From Methylococcaceae bacterium (GTDB lineage Bacteria; Pseudomonadota; Gammaproteobacteria; Methylococcales; Methylomonadaceae): DNA of 5,834 nt. The position numbers were made by a program, and so were the translations under genes. The notes below the pieces were generated by a model. That model had not been told where the DNA came from, did no database searches, and saw only the letters and a list, made by a program, of their open reading frames with translations. The stretch is from contig JAUXDP010000204.1 of NCBI GenBank assembly GCA_030618325.1, forward strand, positions 1 to 5,834. The letters are read 5' to 3'. Shown here one piece after another: positions 1 through 5,587 of the stretch. Position 1 is the stretch's first letter. The number at the start of each line of letters is the position of its first letter.

Positions 1-1715
1 AAAGTGTGCTTTAACAACATGGCCGTTAAAAAAGCAAACGCTACGCCGATCATGTAAAGACTAAAAACAACCAGCCCCCCGTTTTCCGGAAAGAAAGCGG
101 CGGCAAACAACGTAAAAACTGCCAATCGTGCGCCACAGGTCATAAACGGATTTAACAGAATAGCCAATAAGCGGTCACGTTGTCGCTCTAGCGTCCGTGT
201 TGCCATCATCGCCGGCACATTACAGCCAAAACCAAGTATTAAGGGTACAAAGGCTTTTCCCGGCAATCCCAATACACGCATAAAACGATCCATGGCAAAG
301 GTTGCGCGTGCCATGTAGCCAGACTCTTCTAATATCGAAATGAACAAATATAAAAAACCCAGAATTGGTACAAAAGCCAGTACTTCACGGACGCCATTAC
401 CCACTCCACCAGCAAGCAGAGTAATCAGCCATTGCGGACTACCCATTAAGCCCAGGAAATATCCCGTTCCATCAACAAAAATCGCCTGCGCAAAGTCACT
501 AAAGAATGGTTTAAAAGCCCGACCCAATTTGATAGTAAAGGTAAACATCAAATACATGATGCCGAAGAAGATAGGAATACTCAAAAAGCGGTTCAAAATG
601 ACCTTGTCAATGGTATCGGATAACATTCTCCCTACTTCTGATTGCTGTGTCAGTGTATCCCGAATTAATGTATTGATATAACGATAGCGACTATCGACTA
701 TTAAAAGATCGGCCTCTTCCCCTGTATTGGCTTCGATAGCTTGATAACAATCATAGGCTCTATTTTGTAAGGTTTCATCCGCCAGACTCATGGCAAAGCC
801 ATCTTTTTCCAACAGTTTGACAGCTATCCATTGCGGATTTAGCGATTTATTATTTAATTGTTTTTCAATTAATGGTGTTAACTGATTAATAGCAGCCTCA
901 ATTTCTTCCGGATATTTAACCGGAGATGAAGAAAGTGCTTTTGTTTCCACCAACTGATTGATCGTTGATTTCAGTGCATTCAGATCCTGTGTTTGTGTTG
1001 CTACCAAAGACACCAGCGGACACATAAGTCGCCGGGCTATTTCATCACTATCAATTTTAATATCCCGACCCGTTGCGTCATCCATAATATTAAGCACAAC
1101 AACCATAGGGATACGCATTTCCAGCAATTGCGTGGTGAGATAAAGATTATGCTCAAGGTGCGTGGTATCAACGATATTGATAATCAAGTCAGCCTGTTGC
1201 GATAAAATAAAATCTCTCGCTACTTTTTCATCCAGCGAAGTCGAATGCTCATTGACATCAAGACTATAAATACCGGGTAAATCGACGACCTTGATAATTT
1301 TGTTATCATAACGATACTGCCCGGTTTTCTGCTCCACCGTGACCCCGGCCCAATTACCGACATGTTGTCTGGAACCGGTCAGGCCGTTAAATAGCGTGGT
1401 TTTACCGCAATTGGGGTTACCGATTACCGCGACGGTTACTTCCTTTTTGAATGACTCAACTGTCCGCTTTGAAGGTTGATGTTTCAAACGTTCTATCCGT
1501 ATTGCAGCGACTTCATTTTGCCGTAAACTCAGATCAGTTCCACGCACCCGAATCTCAACCGGATCACCCAAAGCGGCAATGCGGATAACCGTGAACTCAG
1601 TTCCCGGAGTCAGCCCCATAGCCAACATCTTTTGCCGGTAAGGCAAAAAACTTTTGTCAAATTCCACGACACGGCCAGTGTCGCCAACATGCATATCTTT
1701 TAAACTAATCGTCAT
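1..1715 (-). CDS. feoB: Fused FeoA-FeoB ferrous iron transport protein (3' end outside window)
   Basis: Inner-membrane Fe(II) transporter with a cytosolic GTPase, here joined to an N-terminal FeoA domain. The frame is open from the ATG at 1715 to the window edge (571 codons). Residues 1-78 are a FeoA SH3-like domain (LPYRQKMLAMGLTPGTEF). The G-protein domain follows: G1 GNPNCGKTT at 99-107, G2 Thr126 in GVTVE, G3 DLPG at 145-148, G4 NIMD at 209-212. Residues 230-370 are the helical linker region. The membrane part starts near 375, with the first gate segment at 448-470 (ILEESGYMAR), GFGCNVPA at 495-502 and NPFMTCGAR at 522-530. FeoB alone is usually about 770 residues, so roughly the last third is missing. 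The start is set by GGAGG (1723-1727) seven bases upstream. It follows the radical SAM gene by 89 bases, possibly in one operon. No Fur box was recognised. All visible GTPase motifs are intact. Family assignment is secure; the fusion is read directly. Confidence 0.97.
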   Translation of the reverse strand, partial: MTISLKDMHVGDTGRVVEFDKSFLPYRQKMLAMGLTPGTEFTVIRIAALGDPVEIRVRGTDLSLRQNEVAAIRIERLKHQPSKRTVESFKKEVTVAVIGNPNCGKTTLFNGLTGSRQHVGNWAGVTVEQKTGQYRYDNKIIKVVDLPGIYSLDVNEHSTSLDEKVARDFILSQQADLIINIVDTTHLEHNLYLTTQLLEMRIPMVVVLNIMDDATGRDIKIDSDEIARRLMCPLVSLVATQTQDLNALKSTINQLVETKALSSSPVKYPEEIEAAINQLTPLIEKQLNNKSLNPQWIAVKLLEKDGFAMSLADETLQNRAYDCYQAIEANTGEEADLLIVDSRYRYINTLIRDTLTQQSEVGRMLSDTIDKVILNRFLSIPIFFGIMYLMFTFTIKLGRAFKPFFSDFAQAIFVDGTGYFLGLMGSPQWLITLLAGGVGNGVREVLAFVPILGFLYLFISILEESGYMARATFAMDRFMRVLGLPGKAFVPLILGFGCNVPAMMATRTLERQRDRLLAILLNPFMTCGARLAVFTLFAAAFFPENGGLVVFSLYMIGVAFAFLTAMLLKHT

Positions 1716-1766
1716 TTAGAAACCTCCAACACCTTGAATTTTTCGTTTGTTATCTTGCGTGCTTGT

Positions 1767-1796
1767 ACCCCTGCGAACAGAAAAACAGCGAGGGGT
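1767..1796 (-). terminator. Intergenic hairpin between radical SAM gene and feoAB
   Basis: On the minus strand ACCCCT and AGGGGT form a 6-bp perfect stem around an 18-base pyrimidine-rich loop, just after the radical SAM stop codon and about 50 bases before the feoAB start. No U-run follows, so it is not a classic intrinsic terminator. It could be an attenuator, an mRNA-stability or processing hairpin that sets feoAB expression apart from the upstream gene, or chance. Confidence 0.35.
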
Positions 1797-1804
1797 GAGA
1801 ATAA

Positions 1805-2764
1805 TTAGTCATTTTTTGACTTAAATGTTTGCTCATACGATCTGATATAGAAAGTATTTCCGTTATATTCTATTTCACGGAGTTTGTTTTTTTCGATAAG
1901 TTCTCGAACAATATCCCAATTTGTTTTTGTTTTTTCCAGTAATGTTTGTACTGCCTCTTTACGCATAGGATGGACTGACGTAATAGCCAGTAAATCCTTT
2001 TCCGGATCACCGCTGGAAGCAAATGCGTTGCCTTCATAGCCAGTCAGTAGCTCAACTTCGGGAATGCTCTGGTTTACCCTTTGATAAATATGATTGAGCC
2101 TATCTGCATCAGGAGCAAAATTTCCTCGTTCAGCAGTCGGGCGAGTGGGAATAGCCAGATAGGCTTTGTCCGGTGCAAGTTGTTGTAAAAAATCCACTAA
2201 TCCAGCTATGCTCGCATCGTCGGTATTAAGTCCTTCTATTAACATGGTTTCAGTTGCTAAAAACCCCTCATAACCGTTAGCAAAGGATAACATCGCCGAC
2301 AATATTTTCTGCAAGTTCAAAGATTTATTAGGATGATTAATTTGCTGCCATTTTGGCTCATCGACACTATCCACTTTCAGAGAAACCCAATCGGCCATTT
2401 GCAGCGTTTCCCGGACTTTCTTCCGCCAGATAAGCGAACCATTGGTAATAATGGCGATTTTAATATCCAGATCACGCAATAGTTCTATCGTTTTACCCAG
2501 ATTGTCATCAAGTGTAGGCTCTCCATCAGGTACAAAAGTCAAATAATCAATCGGTTCTTGTTGTTTCTGAAATTTCATAACGGCAGCTTTGACTTCATGG
2601 AAAACCTGTTGTGGCTGATAAAATACACAAGGTTCTATTTCTGTTGCTTTGGTCGAGCCCACCTGACAATAAACACAGGAATAAGAACAGTGTTTAGGTG
2701 GAATATTATTGATGCCTAAACTACGGCCAAGGCGTCTTGAAGGGACCGGACCAAAAATAATCAT
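1805..2764 (-). CDS. Radical SAM protein, COG0731-like, with C-terminal winged-helix-like region
   Basis: A 319-residue cytosolic radical SAM enzyme. It opens with the subgroup signature FGPVPSRRLGRSLG (4-17). The 4Fe-4S/SAM cluster motif CxxxCxxC follows at Cys26, Cys30 and Cys33 (CSYSCVYC). FVPDGEPTLD (77-86) is the SAM amino-group motif, ITNGS is at 106-110, and SLKVDS at 128-133 is also typical. Residues about 255-310 (HPMRKEAV onward) look like a small winged-helix domain, as seen in many members. COG0731 also contains the archaeal wyosine synthetase TYW1, but this bacterial branch lacks an assigned reaction, so no substrate is claimed. The ATG at 2764 is kept because the signature begins at residue 4. 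Its Shine-Dalgarno is poor (AAAGGC), and a three-codon ORF from 2772 ends in TGA overlapping the ATG, so initiation may be coupled. It follows the NifX-like gene on the same strand. Confidence 0.9.
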   Translation of the reverse strand: MIIFGPVPSRRLGRSLGINNIPPKHCSYSCVYCQVGSTKATEIEPCVFYQPQQVFHEVKAAVMKFQKQQEPIDYLTFVPDGEPTLDDNLGKTIELLRDLDIKIAIITNGSLIWRKKVRETLQMADWVSLKVDSVDEPKWQQINHPNKSLNLQKILSAMLSFANGYEGFLATETMLIEGLNTDDASIAGLVDFLQQLAPDKAYLAIPTRPTAERGNFAPDADRLNHIYQRVNQSIPEVELLTGYEGNAFASSGDPEKDLLAITSVHPMRKEAVQTLLEKTKTNWDIVRELIEKNKLREIEYNGNTFYIRSYEQTFKSKND

Positions 2765-2778
2765 ATCATCATGCCTTT

Positions 2779-2865
2779 TCAGTTGAAGCCCATTTTATCC
2801 ATCAATACCTTTCGTGCGTATCCGTTTTCAGGGTCGGCATTGGCAATCATCATTTCGGCGAGGAT
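2779..2865 (-). other. Open frame continuing 28 codons past the NifX-like stop (readthrough tail, small ORF or gene remnant)
   Basis: Directly after the TAA of the NifX-like gene, the same frame stays open for 28 codons and ends in TGA (2781-2779). The peptide reads ILAEMMIANADPENG followed by YARKVLMDKMGFN, and its composition looks like real protein. It could be a former C-terminus cut off by a stop mutation, the end of a decayed gene, or a 24-residue small protein starting at the ATG at 2853. No Shine-Dalgarno lies before that ATG. I do not recognise a family. Confidence 0.4.
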
Positions 2866-3228
2866 TTATCTGGCATGTTTATGACCATGCTCATGAGGCT
2901 CGGCAGGTTTAGTGCGCAAAGTTCCATTCAGATAATCCTCGACGGCTTTATCGGGATTGATTTCCGTTGTGATCACCGGTTTAATATCCATGCTTTCAAG
3001 TCGGCGCACCAGACCGGTGCCCATACCCATGGCAATCAAAACCTGAACATCGTCTAATGGCGAAGGGTTGTGAGGAGAGCTGTCATGAAAGGATTGTTCC
3101 TTAGCTAACTCTAATAACGCTTTGTGTGAAATGGTTCCGGTTTCTATCTCATAGATCCAGAATTTCCTGCACCGTCCCGTATGGTCGGTAATTTCTCGTC
3201 GATTTTGGCTCGCTACTGCAATTTTCAT
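2866..3228 (-). CDS. NifX/dinitrogenase iron-molybdenum cofactor-family protein with His-rich tail
   Basis: A 120-residue cytosolic protein of the dinitrogenase FeMo-cofactor biosynthesis family (NifX/NafY/NifB C-terminal fold, Pfam PF02579). It opens with MKIAVASQNRREITDHTGRC, matching the family's first strand and its usual HFGR-like loop (here HTGR, 16-19). Next come the strand FWIYEIE and VLIAMGMGTGLVRRLE (64-78), then IKPVITTE, DKAVEDYL and NGTL. Family members in nif operons bind FeMo-co or its precursors. Stand-alone members in organisms without nitrogenase are common and mostly uncharacterised. No nif structural genes are in the window, so nitrogen fixation is not inferred. The tail HEHGHKH (112-118) has four alternating histidines and probably binds a metal. 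AGGAG (3235-3239) lies six bases before the ATG. The stop is followed in frame by 28 more open codons, then the radical SAM gene, a plausible partner. Confidence 0.88.
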   Translation of the reverse strand: MKIAVASQNRREITDHTGRCRKFWIYEIETGTISHKALLELAKEQSFHDSSPHNPSPLDDVQVLIAMGMGTGLVRRLESMDIKPVITTEINPDKAVEDYLNGTLRTKPAEPHEHGHKHAR

Positions 3229-3353
3229 TTTGAGCTCCTATTTTTAACTGCTAGTTTAAAAGTTAGCGACACAATCTAAAACTATGTAACTTTTGTGATT
3301 AACTCTAACATACAAATTTGGGAAATCATGTGTTGTATAAGTCATTACGCATT

Positions 3354-3379
3354 TTCGTCTTCTTAAGAAAGAGAACGAA
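3354..3379. promoter_or_regulatory. Imperfect dyad upstream of the NifX-like gene
   Basis: A 26-base imperfect inverted repeat, about 125 bases ahead of the NifX-like start. The outer arms TTCGT (3354-3358) and ACGAA (3375-3379) enclose the palindrome TTCTTAAGAA (3360-3369); 9 of 13 positions pair when the whole dyad is aligned about its centre. The NifX-like promoter must lie either in this 215-base gap or further upstream by readthrough from the ABM gene. The dyad could be an operator, but the factor is unknown. AT-rich TATATA-like sequence is present near 3400, without a good -35. Confidence 0.25.
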
Positions 3380-3443
3380 GAAACTAATGGGGAGTACTAT
3401 ATAATCCATGAAATGGAATTCAGATATTGTTATTAAAAAAAGC

Positions 3444-3737
3444 TCAGCCAATTACTGTCCCGAAATTTTGATTAGCAGGTTGGACAAGAAGTGGATCACG
3501 CCTTTCGTGCATTCGCTTATGACCATCAAGTTGTTCGACAGCTTCCCAATCTGCACGCGATAACCAGATCGTTACATACCAGAACATATTCGGTTCATTC
3601 TCAGCCTCGATTAAGTGGGAATGATCAAGCCCATTCTGTTCGGTGGTGCTTTCATAATCCTTCATCACAGAGATGAACTCATCCCTATTCTCCTGATTAA
3701 CAATAAACTTGCCAACATGCATAAATTTTTCGCTCAT
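3444..3737 (-). CDS. Antibiotic biosynthesis monooxygenase (ABM/YgiN-like) family protein
   Basis: A 97-residue protein with the ferredoxin-like alpha+beta fold of ABM proteins, which usually form dimers. Family members include quinol monooxygenases (YgiN), heme-degrading IsdG-type enzymes and many of unknown role. Visible features are the first strand FMHVGKFIV (5-13), the helix NRDEFISVMKDY, then YVTIWLSRADWEAVEQL (54-70) and GHKRMHERRDPLL (72-84), typical of the second half of the domain. No cofactor site can be named, so the substrate is open. The ATG at 3737 is preferred because GGAGAGG (3743-3749) lies five bases upstream and the domain begins right after it. A TTG at 3794, with AGGAG (3800-3804) five bases away, would add 19 residues (MSVMIVPTTLFNNLKGEAE) that do not look like part of the fold. 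It follows the DsrE-like gene by 106 bases and probably shares its transcript. Confidence 0.82.
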   Translation of the reverse strand: MSEKFMHVGKFIVNQENRDEFISVMKDYESTTEQNGLDHSHLIEAENEPNMFWYVTIWLSRADWEAVEQLDGHKRMHERRDPLLVQPANQNFGTVIG

Positions 3738-3742
3738 TTCAG

Positions 3743-3750
3743 CCTCTCCT
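3743..3750 (-). promoter_or_regulatory. Ribosome binding site that sets the ABM gene start
   Basis: The minus strand reads AGGAGAGG, then CTGAA, then the ATG at 3737: a strong Shine-Dalgarno at normal spacing. It supports the 97-residue product over the 116-residue form that would start at the TTG at 3794. That upstream TTG has its own fair AGGAG at 3800-3804, so use of both starts is not excluded. Confidence 0.7.
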
Positions 3751-3843
3751 TTCAAGTTATTAAATAGTGTCGTGGGAACTATCATTACTGACAATCTAGC
3801 TCCTAATTTTCAGTTTATAGACCTTTTTCTTGAGTTTGATGAA

Positions 3844-4224
3844 CTATCCATACGAAAGTGTCTTAACGCCGTCTTCCAACATCAATGTTAGGGTGACATC
3901 ACGGTCAGCGACGTTGATTCCTTCGAGTAGATCATCGCCCGTTAACCCTTCGCCCTGCAAACGTACTGGACACACAAAGATTGATCCACCTGCCTCCATA
4001 AAGTCTGTCATGAGATCATGGGTACTCTTGCCATGTATCCTTACATGGTCAGATGCTAATGGCAATCCCTTGTTAACAAATCGCACCGCTCCCATATTCA
4101 TATCAATGGTAACGGGTAGTTTATGATTGTTCCTGACCATAGTGCCTACTTCAAAAGCCCGTCTGATTTGGAACAGATCGTCGCTGGATAGGTCAATAAA
4201 AAGTCCTTTCGCTATTTCTGTCAT
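3844..4224 (-). CDS. DsrE-like small sulfur-relay family protein
   Basis: A 126-residue cytosolic protein that resembles the DsrE/DsrF/YchN fold. Visible elements are an N-terminal strand (AKGLFIDLSS, 5-14), a helix rich in residues that could pack against a partner, VTIDMNMGAVRFVNKG (38-53), GKSTHDLMTDFMEAGG (65-80), and the family's cysteine loop FVCPVRLQGEGLTGDDLLEG (83-102). Cys85 aligns with the conserved DsrE cysteine that carries persulfide in sulfur-transfer relatives. The second cysteine often found in CPxC forms is Arg88 here. The role could be sulfur trafficking or redox sensing; the sequence does not decide. GGAGA precedes the ATG at normal spacing (TGAAGGAGAACAACC before ATG). 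An FNR-like box lies 157-170 bases upstream, so expression under low oxygen or NO is likely. The ABM gene follows in the same direction. Confidence 0.8.
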   Translation of the reverse strand: MTEIAKGLFIDLSSDDLFQIRRAFEVGTMVRNNHKLPVTIDMNMGAVRFVNKGLPLASDHVRIHGKSTHDLMTDFMEAGGSIFVCPVRLQGEGLTGDDLLEGINVADRDVTLTLMLEDGVKTLSYG

Positions 4225-4270
4225 GGTTGTTCTCCTTCAAATAGTCAATTAATTTCTATAAATTTCTGAC

Positions 4271-4282
4271 ATAAGCGCTTAT
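4271..4282. promoter_or_regulatory. Perfect 12-bp palindrome in the DsrE-like gene leader
   Basis: ATAAGCGCTTAT is a perfect palindrome 47-58 bases before the DsrE-like start codon, next to a TATATA run (4279-4286) on the same strand. It could be an operator over a second, proximal promoter. No convincing -35 element was found and no factor can be named. Confidence 0.2.
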
Positions 4283-4352
4283 ATACAGCGATGTGAATTT
4301 CCTCTTGTCTGAAAGCCCTACCTAGGAGGTTGTTCCAGATTGAGTAAGTGTT

Positions 4353-4358
4353 AGGTTA
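4353..4358 (-). promoter_or_regulatory. Possible -10 element for the DsrE-like gene
   Basis: TAACCT on the minus strand matches the T1, A2 and T6 positions of a -10 box. If transcription starts at about 4346, the FNR-like box at 4381-4394 is centred at -41.5, the class II activator position. The hexamer is weak by itself, as expected for an activator-dependent promoter. The call rests on spacing rather than on the hexamer. Confidence 0.4.
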
Positions 4359-4380
4359 TTGCAATATTCGTAGTATTCAA

Positions 4381-4394
4381 TTGACTTTTATCAA
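4381..4394. promoter_or_regulatory. FNR/Anr/Dnr-type binding site
   Basis: TTGAC-TTTT-ATCAA differs at one base from the FNR consensus TTGAT-N4-ATCAA. It lies in the gap between the regulator gene and the DsrE-like gene. In the minus direction it is centred 41.5 bases upstream of the start implied by the TAACCT -10. In the plus direction an extended -10 (TG at 4415-4416, CATATT at 4418-4423) would put it at about -42.5, so plus-strand activation is also possible. The regulator encoded beside it has the E-x-x-S-R recognition residues that fit such sites. Confidence 0.7.
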
Positions 4395-4655
4395 GAATAA
4401 CAATTAATTGAGTGTGGCATATTGCCGCAGTTATTTGGCTTGGGAATAGCTGCTCAGTTTTTTTCACTGAAAGAACGTAATAGGAATTTATGGAGGGTAG
4501 TGCTATTTTCCGGTTGCAAGGTATTCAGATTATTTCTACCAAGTTACTACGAGCAGTATTTAGGTAGATAAGAGTAATAAAATATTGCCTAAGGCGACAG
4601 GAATACCTACCCTGATTATCCAATCGCATTAATCTTAAGCTGAAGTTACTCGTTG

Positions 4656-5396
4656 TCAGAGTACCATATGGCTCAAATAATTGGGATCATTGTATGGAAG
4701 CGATTTTTTTAAAAAAATATCAGGTGTCAGATCGACTGCATGACAGAGCTTGTCAATATCTGGAAAATACAATTTATTTTTTTGTTCAAGCAACAAATTA
4801 TCTTCTTTAAATTTTCGGAATAAACGAGAAAGAGTTTCTGGTTGCATACCCAATTGTGAAGCCAATACTTGTTTGGTGTCAGTTAATGTTACAAACAATT
4901 CATGATTCTTCTGGATTTGATACAGCTCACCCAAATGTATAATCAAGCGTTGTCCTGCATCTGGCTGAGTTAATTTATCGATGTTGTTCATTAAATCTAG
5001 CATATGACAACCCATACAGCTAAGTAAATGTTCTGCCAGCCGAGGTGAATGGCTAACCAGATCAAGCAATACCTTTTTCTTCACCACAATTAACTCACTA
5101 TCTTGTTCTGCTTGAGCTGTCATTGGATAGCAAGAGTTTGGTATAAACATCAATATCACGCCGATTAAATTACCCTTATCATAGGTCTTAAAAACTTTTT
5201 CCCTACCAGCAGCAGTAGTGCGGAATAGTTTTATTTTGCCTGATGCTATCAAATAAAAAACATGTGCAGGGTCATTGTGTTGAAACAGTACCTGTCCTTT
5301 GGGGAGAAATTTCTTACGACTCGTTTCTAACATTTGCACATGCTCTTCACTAGTCATCAGCTGCAGAATATTATTATCTAAGATATTGTTTTTCAT
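4656..5396 (-). CDS. CRP/FNR-family transcriptional regulator with FNR-type recognition helix, no N-terminal Fe-S cysteines
   Basis: A 246-residue cytosolic regulator. Residues about 20-115 form the cyclic-nucleotide-binding-like beta roll (KGQVLFQHNDPAHVFYLIAS at 33-52, GKIKLFRTTAAGREKVF at 53-69, YDKGNLIGV). Helix C (about 116-145) is the dimer helix. The winged helix-turn-helix covers about 165-212, with LTDTKQVLASQLGM then QPETLSRLFRKFKED. Glu187, Ser190 and Arg191 match the FNR residues that contact TTGAT half-sites. The N-terminal cysteine cluster of oxygen-sensing FNR is absent; the cysteines are 89, 127, 130 and 218, with CMGCH at 127-131 in helix C. This suggests a Dnr-like (NO/heme) or redox-sensing member rather than FNR itself. 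About 33 residues follow the DNA-binding domain, a longer tail than usual. No clear Shine-Dalgarno precedes the ATG at 5396. It is divergent from the probable pta gene. CRP/FNR assignment is firm, the signal is not. Confidence 0.92.
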   Translation of the reverse strand: MKNNILDNNILQLMTSEEHVQMLETSRKKFLPKGQVLFQHNDPAHVFYLIASGKIKLFRTTAAGREKVFKTYDKGNLIGVILMFIPNSCYPMTAQAEQDSELIVVKKKVLLDLVSHSPRLAEHLLSCMGCHMLDLMNNIDKLTQPDAGQRLIIHLGELYQIQKNHELFVTLTDTKQVLASQLGMQPETLSRLFRKFKEDNLLLEQKNKLYFPDIDKLCHAVDLTPDIFLKKSLPYNDPNYLSHMVL

Positions 5397-5587
5397 TTGT
5401 CAGAATTTACTTTAAATTGAAAAGGCATAAATGGAAATTGAATAGCTTATGCATTTTAGCATTGAGTTATTGTGTCCTATTCCTAAGAGCTTGTTTGGAA
5501 GAAAGCTGTTTTATAGTCTGCCTGACAGTGAAACATCAGTTATGATAAAAGCGAAATAGCGATTAAATACTATCAAAGAACAAATTT

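Larger units (their letters stand above)
4225..4655. other. 431-base intergenic region between the regulator and the DsrE-like gene
   Basis: This stretch holds the 3' flank of the regulator gene, the FNR-like box (4381-4394), a predicted leader of about 120 bases for the DsrE-like gene, and several short palindromes: ATAAGCGCTTAT (4271-4282), CAATTAATTG (4401-4410), GGCA-TAT-TGCC (4416-4426) and a hairpin TCAGT/ACTGA (4454-4470). TAGGTA (4561-4566) can pair with TACCTA (4605-4610) around a GCC/GGC mini-stem, which may be where regulator transcripts end, but no U-run supports it. A 25-codon plus-strand ORF (4490-4567) with AGGAA at short spacing is noted without support. No conventional gene is recognised. 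Confidence 0.6.

Noticed and set aside
340..1205. Several plus-strand open frames of 61-113 codons
   Set aside because: They lie opposite feoAB, which has intact GTPase and gate motifs throughout. Their peptides show no domain features.
1716..1804. Fur box or promoter in front of feoAB
   Set aside because: No sequence close to GATAATGATAATCATTATC and no convincing -35/-10 pair could be found; GATAACAAACGAAAAATTC is too poor a match.
2866..3228. Nitrogen fixation locus
   Set aside because: The NifX-like fold alone does not imply nitrogenase. No nifHDK, nifENB or NifA-type signals are present.
3431..3442. Minus-strand T-run directly after the ABM stop, as an intrinsic terminator
   Set aside because: No stable GC-rich stem precedes it; only a 3-bp CAG/CTG pairing is visible.
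2875..4126. Plus-strand open frames opposite the NifX-like, ABM and DsrE-like genes
   Set aside because: They are antisense shadows of recognisable minus-strand families with good ribosome binding sites.
4415..4428. Sigma-54-like TGGCATATTGCCGC
   Set aside because: The GG and GC elements are nine rather than ten bases apart and the -12 element is poor. No NifA/NtrC site (TGT-N10-ACA) was found nearby.
4700..4720. A/T tract (TTTTTTT followed by AAAAAAA) as a terminator
   Set aside because: It lies within the coding end of the regulator (codons for DIFLKKSLP) and has no GC stem.
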